Of a stretch of 64,000 nt of DNA, positions 60,522 through 64,000 are shown one piece after another (position 1 is the first letter of the stretch; every line of letters starts with the position of its first letter). The stretch is from Streptomyces odontomachi (GTDB taxonomy: Bacteria; Actinomycetota; Actinomycetes; Streptomycetales; Streptomycetaceae), in the NCBI RefSeq assembly GCF_024435355.1, contig NZ_JAMJWG010000024.1, positions 62,001 to 126,000 on the forward strand. The letters are read 5' to 3'. Position numbers and translations under genes: made by a program. Below the pieces are notes generated by a model. The model was not told the DNA's origin and did no database searches. It saw only the letters and a program-made list of their open reading frames with translations.

Positions 60522-61514
60522 TCAGGGTGCCGTCCGGAGCGCCGGACGGGGCTGGGCTTCCTCGCCGTCGGTGCTGTCGCGGTTGCGGTTGCGGCTGTGG
60601 GGGTCGTCCCGCGGTGGCACTGCCGTATCCGTGCCCAGAAGGCCGGTCAGCAGGGTGCGCATGGCCGCTTCGGCGCTGTTGGCGTCGTGGTGGAGTACGG
60701 CGGTGGTGACGGCGTCGTGTTGTGCCACGGAGGCTGGGCTGAGGTGGCAGTCGGCGTGCGGTGTCGGGTCGGCCGGGGCTTCAGGCACGGTCTTGGTGAC
60801 GATCGCGTGCAGGTGCCGCATCATCTGGTTGCCGGAGGCCTGGACCAAAAGCGTGTGGAACTGGTCGTCCGCGCGGGCGAAGGCGACCGGGTCTGCCCCG
60901 TGCAGGCTCCAGGTCATAGGGCGAACGCTCGCGCTCAGCATCGCGCGAGTCTCCTGGTTTGCGCGGTGGGTGGCGAGACGGGCCGCGCACGTCTCGATGG
61001 TCCAGCGCAGTTCGCGAAGCTCGCGGCGCTGGTCGTCGGCCTGCGGGCCGAGAGAGCGCCAGGTGATGATGTCGGCGTCGAGGAGGTTCCAGTCGCTGGC
61101 CGGCCGTACCCGGGTACCGACGTTGGGACGGGCACTGATCAGGCCTTTTGCTTCCAGCGCGCGGAGCGATTCCCGCACGACGGTGCGGGAGACGTCGAAG
61201 GTGTGGCAAACGTCGTCGGGCACCAGCGGGCCGTCGCCCAGCTGGCCCGAGGTGATCATTTGGCCGAGCTGGTGGACAAGGTGACCGTGCAGGCCGCGTC
61301 CGCGGCGGGCGGTTGCCCGGTCGGTGGCGGGCAACAACCGGGGCGAGTGAGGGGCGGGCGGAGTGCGGGGCCTGTCGGTGCTGACGGCGGGTGACGGCGG
61401 CGGGCAGGTGGGGTGTGTGTAGGTGTAGCCGGTGTCGTCGTCGAGGTCATGAACCTTGTAGGGCTCGTCAGGCGGTATGGCCTGGTCGCAGGCGGTGCAG
61501 TGCAGGAGGATCAC
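60522..61514 (-). CDS. GntR/FadR-family regulator with N-terminal zinc-finger-like extension
   Basis: 330 residues from GTG 61514 with GGAAAG 3 bp upstream. Residues 1-45 hold HCTACDQAIPPDE then HPTCPPP, a CxxC...HxxC-like pattern that could bind zinc. The GntR winged helix LVHQLGQMITSGQLGDG, DDVCHTFDVSRTVVRESLRA, LEAKGLISARPNVGTRV follows at about 85-150. The C-terminal FCD domain has LRELRWTIETCAARLATHRA, ADDQFHTLLVQASGN and HDAVTTAVLHHDANSAEAAM with His/Asp metal ligands. Transcribed after four small genes in an accessory block. Effector unknown, perhaps a sugar acid. Confidence 0.88.
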   Translation of the reverse strand: MILLHCTACDQAIPPDEPYKVHDLDDDTGYTYTHPTCPPPSPAVSTDRPRTPPAPHSPRLLPATDRATARRGRGLHGHLVHQLGQMITSGQLGDGPLVPDDVCHTFDVSRTVVRESLRALEAKGLISARPNVGTRVRPASDWNLLDADIITWRSLGPQADDQRRELRELRWTIETCAARLATHRANQETRAMLSASVRPMTWSLHGADPVAFARADDQFHTLLVQASGNQMMRHLHAIVTKTVPEAPADPTPHADCHLSPASVAQHDAVTTAVLHHDANSAEAAMRTLLTGLLGTDTAVPPRDDPHSRNRNRDSTDGEEAQPRPALRTAP

Positions 61515-61561
61515 AGGCTTTCCGCGGATCTGGTGGACAGTGGTGGTGGGGTGGCCGAGGG

Positions 61562-61753
61562 CTAGAGGCCCGTCTCGCTCCAGGGCCGAAGATCGTGCTC
61601 CTGACGGCAGGGTGCGCAGGCGTAGACGCTCATGCCAGGTCCGGAGCCCTGCTCGATCGCGCCGACCATGAGGCCGGTGGCCGTGTAACCCTCGTGCCAC
61701 TGGCACCAGGTGAAGGTCTGAACCGGGAGCCGGGAAGGCTGCTCTTCGTACAT
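61562..61753 (-). CDS. Small Cys-containing hypothetical protein
   Basis: 63 residues from ATG 61753 with GGAAAG 6 bp upstream. MYEEQPSRLPVQTFTWCQWH at the start and VYACAPCRQEHDLRP near the end, with a CxxC. Such short proteins are common in Streptomyces accessory clusters beside DUF6415 and XRE genes. It is 48 bp before the GntR gene in the same direction. Function unknown. Confidence 0.75.
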   Translation of the reverse strand: MYEEQPSRLPVQTFTWCQWHEGYTATGLMVGAIEQGSGPGMSVYACAPCRQEHDLRPWSETGL

Positions 61754-61777
61754 GTCGAACTTTCCTGATCTGATGGG

Positions 61778-61993
61778 TCAGCGGGAGAGCAGGACGTGGG
61801 CGATCTGGACGGCGACCCAGCCGTCGATCGTGAGCACGAACCCGAAGAGGGCCACGGTCTGCCAGAGACCGAAACTGGTGCGCTGCGTGAGCTCGTCATC
61901 GGCGCGTCGACAGGTGCGGTACGGGTGCCGGACGGCGACGCGCAGGATCCGGGTGGTCCGCGATCGGCATCGTGGTCGGGCGTGCGCACTCAC
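61778..61993 (-). CDS. Small membrane protein
   Basis: 71 residues from GTG 61993, after AGGAG 8 bp upstream. A basic N-terminus (RPRCRSRTTRILRVAVRHPY) precedes one hydrophobic helix, LWQTVALFGFVLTIDGWVAV. GTGA overlap with the preceding gene shows coupled translation. Function unknown. Confidence 0.65.
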   Translation of the reverse strand: MSAHARPRCRSRTTRILRVAVRHPYRTCRRADDELTQRTSFGLWQTVALFGFVLTIDGWVAVQIAHVLLSR

Positions 61994-62253
61994 CGGACCG
62001 TCTCCTGCTCGTACAGGGGGTTGGTCGGTGCGGGTTGGGTGACGAGGTCTGCGCTGATGATCTCCCGGTAGTACCGGTGACCTCTGTCAACCGTGTGACG
62101 CAACGCCCACCGGTCCGTCACACCCTGCTCCGGGTTCGCCCCTGAGGTCTCGCCGCAGTCCCGGCACTGCACCTCGCGCAACCGGACGGTCATGTGCCCC
62201 TCGTCGTCCCGCTCCGGCCCAAGCATCCACTCCGCAGACGCGGACCCCGTCAT
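61990..62253 (-). CDS. Small zinc-finger-like hypothetical protein
   Basis: 87 residues from ATG 62253, overlapping the DUF6415 stop by ATGA. The central REVQCRDCGETSGANPEQGV then RWALRHTVDRGHRYYREIIS suggests CxxC...HxxxxxxH zinc binding, as in DUF7848-like short Streptomyces proteins. It ends with a coupled overlap to the next small membrane protein. Function unknown. Confidence 0.72.
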   Translation of the reverse strand: MTGSASAEWMLGPERDDEGHMTVRLREVQCRDCGETSGANPEQGVTDRWALRHTVDRGHRYYREIISADLVTQPAPTNPLYEQETVR

Positions 62254-62669
62254 GCCAGCCCCCGTACCGGGGCACCGGTCAGCGTCTCGTGGTGGTCGCA
62301 CAGGTCGCGCAGTTCCCGGGCCAGACTCCGGGTGTAGAGGGTCGCGGACTGGAGACCGGAACCGGGGGATGCGCTCAGGCGCGCCTGGACGTTCTCCACC
62401 GCAAGCAGCGCGGCCACCCGCGGCCCGTCCCCGACCGGCAACGCCCGCGCGGCGCTCCCGACCGCAGGGATCAGGTCCCGGAGGTGGCGGCGCAGTTCGT
62501 CGGTACGGTCGGCCAGCTCGTCAAAGCGCGGCAACGGCTCATCGGGCTTCAGCAGCGCGGCGGCAGCCGCGCGCATCGTCTGGATGTCCGGGAGGCCACG
62601 TTGCAGGGCCGCAGGGGCGCCAGCTCCCGGCGCTGTACTCAAGTGATCGCTGTCTGTGACCTGCGTCAT
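62250..62669 (-). CDS. DUF6415-type protein, copy 2
   Basis: 139 residues from ATG 62669; no strong ribosome site, and an upstream start at 62705 is possible. QTMRAAAAALLKPDEPLPRF then LRRHLRDLIPAVGSAARALP and SATLYTRSLARELRDLCDHH define the same family as the 44-kb copy. It has a longer N-terminus than copy 1. It follows the XRE regulator by about 85 bp and is coupled (ATGA) to the next small gene, so it begins a five-gene run ending in the GntR regulator. Confidence 0.8.
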   Translation of the reverse strand: MTQVTDSDHLSTAPGAGAPAALQRGLPDIQTMRAAAAALLKPDEPLPRFDELADRTDELRRHLRDLIPAVGSAARALPVGDGPRVAALLAVENVQARLSASPGSGLQSATLYTRSLARELRDLCDHHETLTGAPVRGLA

Positions 62670-62753
62670 GTCCAGGAACGTACGGAACCCCGGTGCGTGC
62701 CTCAATGGCTACTTTGCCCAGGTGGGGTTCGGAAGTGCTACTGCGTCAACCAA

Positions 62754-63941
62754 TCACACCGGCACGCCCGTAACGTCAGCCAGCGTCCTCATCTGCGGCG
62801 TCAGCGTGCGCCGCCTCTTGATCACCCGGCTCATAATGTCCCGCGCGTACCGCTGCTGCGGAAGCCACTGCGGAGATGCCACGTTGATTCCGTCCAGGAC
62901 ATCGACCGCCTCCGCGTAGTGGCGTAGCCGAGCGTGAGCGTCCGCCACATCCAGAAGGTGGCGGTTCCAGTTGTTGCTCGTGGGCGGCATCTCAGCACTC
63001 CGGATCTGCTCCGCCAGTTGCAGAACCACGTCCGGCCGCCCGGACACCGCGGCGTTCTCGGTGCGCTTCAACGTCACGGTCGTCGGCCCGAACGTCCGCA
63101 GGAAGTCCCCCCCGGGGGTGTGCTCCCGGCCCAGAGCCGCAGCCGCGGCCTTGGCCATGCGGAGCGCGTCCGCCGCCTCCTCGGGCCGTGCATCGCGCAC
63201 CGCAGCAGCCGAGAGCCGTAGCGTCAGCCAACCCCACGACGACAGCTCATCCGCAGTGGCCCGGGACAAGCGCGGCTCAACGTCATCGGCCCACCGTTCC
63301 GCCAGCTGCCGCGCTTCGGCCAGACGGCCCGTGCGCAGCATTAACCAGCACTGCGTCGTGATGGTGGCCGCGCCGTCCTGCTCATCCACAGCGACGGCAA
63401 GGGCCCGGGTGAGGGCGTGTTCGGCAGCGTCGAACTGCCGCATCTGCGTCAACAACCAGCCGGTCAACTGGAGCAGGCGGCCACGGCAGGCGCGCGCCAA
63501 GGGGTCGACGGTGTCGAGGACACCGGCGTCTCTGAGGAGCGACGGGAGAACGGTAGCCAATTCGGCGAATCGGTCGCTGGAGAAGAGCGGGCCAGCAGCC
63601 TGGAGGGCGGCGTGTAGCCCACGGGCAGTGGGCGCGCCCTCGCCTGCGTACGTGGGCGTAGGGGACGTCATCAGCGCGGCGCGCACCTCAGCCCACTCGT
63701 CCCCGGCCGGTTCGTCAGCGGGGGCATCGCGGCGCAGCAGCGTGGACGTGCTCACCTGGAGCGCGATTGCCAGAGCACGTAGTGTTTCCAGCCGTGGCTC
63801 ACCGCCGGTCCCCTGCTCCAACTTCCTGATCGTGGCGAGCGAGACAGCGGATGCGCTGGCCAGTTCCCGTTGCGTAAGACCTCGGCGCTTCCGGAGTTCG
63901 CGGACGTGCAGGCCGATGCGAGCGCTCTTGCTATCAGGCAT
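62754..63941 (-). CDS. XRE-family transcriptional regulator with TPR-like repeats, copy 2
   Basis: 395 residues from ATG 63941 with GGAAGG upstream. Helix-turn-helix IGLHVRELRKRRGLTQRELA then VSLATIRKLEQGTG near 9-45. TPR-like repeats occupy about 110-370 (LLQLTGWLLTQMRQFDAAEH, LRTGRLAEARQLAERWADDV, VLQLAEQIRSAEM). Same design and same downstream DUF6415 neighbour as the regulator at 44383-45603, though the sequences are well diverged. Likely controls the small accessory operon after it; the 59 bases to the window end hold part of its promoter. Confidence 0.9.
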   Translation of the reverse strand: MPDSKSARIGLHVRELRKRRGLTQRELASASAVSLATIRKLEQGTGGEPRLETLRALAIALQVSTSTLLRRDAPADEPAGDEWAEVRAALMTSPTPTYAGEGAPTARGLHAALQAAGPLFSSDRFAELATVLPSLLRDAGVLDTVDPLARACRGRLLQLTGWLLTQMRQFDAAEHALTRALAVAVDEQDGAATITTQCWLMLRTGRLAEARQLAERWADDVEPRLSRATADELSSWGWLTLRLSAAAVRDARPEEAADALRMAKAAAAALGREHTPGGDFLRTFGPTTVTLKRTENAAVSGRPDVVLQLAEQIRSAEMPPTSNNWNRHLLDVADAHARLRHYAEAVDVLDGINVASPQWLPQQRYARDIMSRVIKRRRTLTPQMRTLADVTGVPV

Positions 63942-64000
63942 ACTGGTGCCTTCCGTTCAGACTTCGACACTCCGAACGGTACTCCGCCGAAAGCCCGGCG

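Overview
The window reads as chromosomal DNA of a Streptomyces (or very close actinomycete). Support: uniformly high-GC genes with G/C at third codon positions, GTG starts, ATGA/GTGA gene overlaps, an actinomycete-type integrative element next to a tRNA gene, a Streptomyces-style cob locus with a B12 riboswitch, and short dispersed palindromic repeats of the kind common in Streptomyces intergenic DNA.

Layout. (1) 1-8.68 kb: right part of an actinomycete integrative and conjugative element: FtsK/SpoIIIE-type transfer ATPase, small accessory proteins, prim-pol type replication protein, RepA-like ATPase, excisionase, tyrosine integrase. The integrase ends about 100 bp from the 3' end of a tRNA-Phe gene, the probable attachment site; the other end lies left of position 1. 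(2) 8.78-18.8 kb: chromosomal genes: tRNA-Phe/Asp/Glu, membrane metallophosphoesterase, small zincin peptidase, low-complexity lipoprotein, DEAD-box helicase with a long Arg/Asp tail, APC permease, tRNA-Lys, methyltransferase. (3) 18.85-37.4 kb: a minus-strand phosphonate biosynthetic gene cluster, followed to 40.65 kb by probable regulators and a 50-residue peptide gene. (4) 40.8-48.4 kb: cupin-NUDIX fusion, membrane protein, amino-acid-type binding lipoprotein, a DUF6415/XRE pair, pterin dehydratase-VOC fusion, MFS transporter, acetyltransferase. (5) 48.6-60.06 kb: cobalamin locus: cobN under a B12 riboswitch on minus, cobG-cobH-cobIJ on plus, with a secreted-protein-like operon and a lipoprotein between them. 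(6) 60-64 kb: accessory island with a GntR regulator, three small proteins and a second DUF6415/XRE pair paralogous to that at 44-45.6 kb.

The phosphonate cluster is the main discovery target. PEP mutase carries the EDKxFPKxNS signature of true C-P bond formation. Phosphonopyruvate decarboxylase is split into PYR and PP polypeptides, and an aldehyde dehydrogenase could oxidise phosphonoacetaldehyde to phosphonoacetate. Tailoring candidates are two ATP-grasp ligases, a P-loop protein, an aspartate-carbamoyltransferase paralogue, a clavaminate-synthase-like Fe/2OG enzyme whose facial-triad carboxylate is replaced by alanine (H-T-A, the hallmark of Fe/2OG halogenases), a sulfotransferase-TPR fusion, a HisC-like PLP enzyme, a PaaK-like adenylate-forming enzyme, an S9 peptidase, an 82-residue acidic protein, an MFS exporter and a cation/proton antiporter. 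I do not recognise this gene set as any described phosphonate pathway.

A second theme is repeats: many short tandem arrays lie in spacers or at gene ends, including four 23-bp units over the cobIJ stop codon, a hexanucleotide tract inside cobG and a palindromic repeat read in frame inside the cupin-NUDIX gene.
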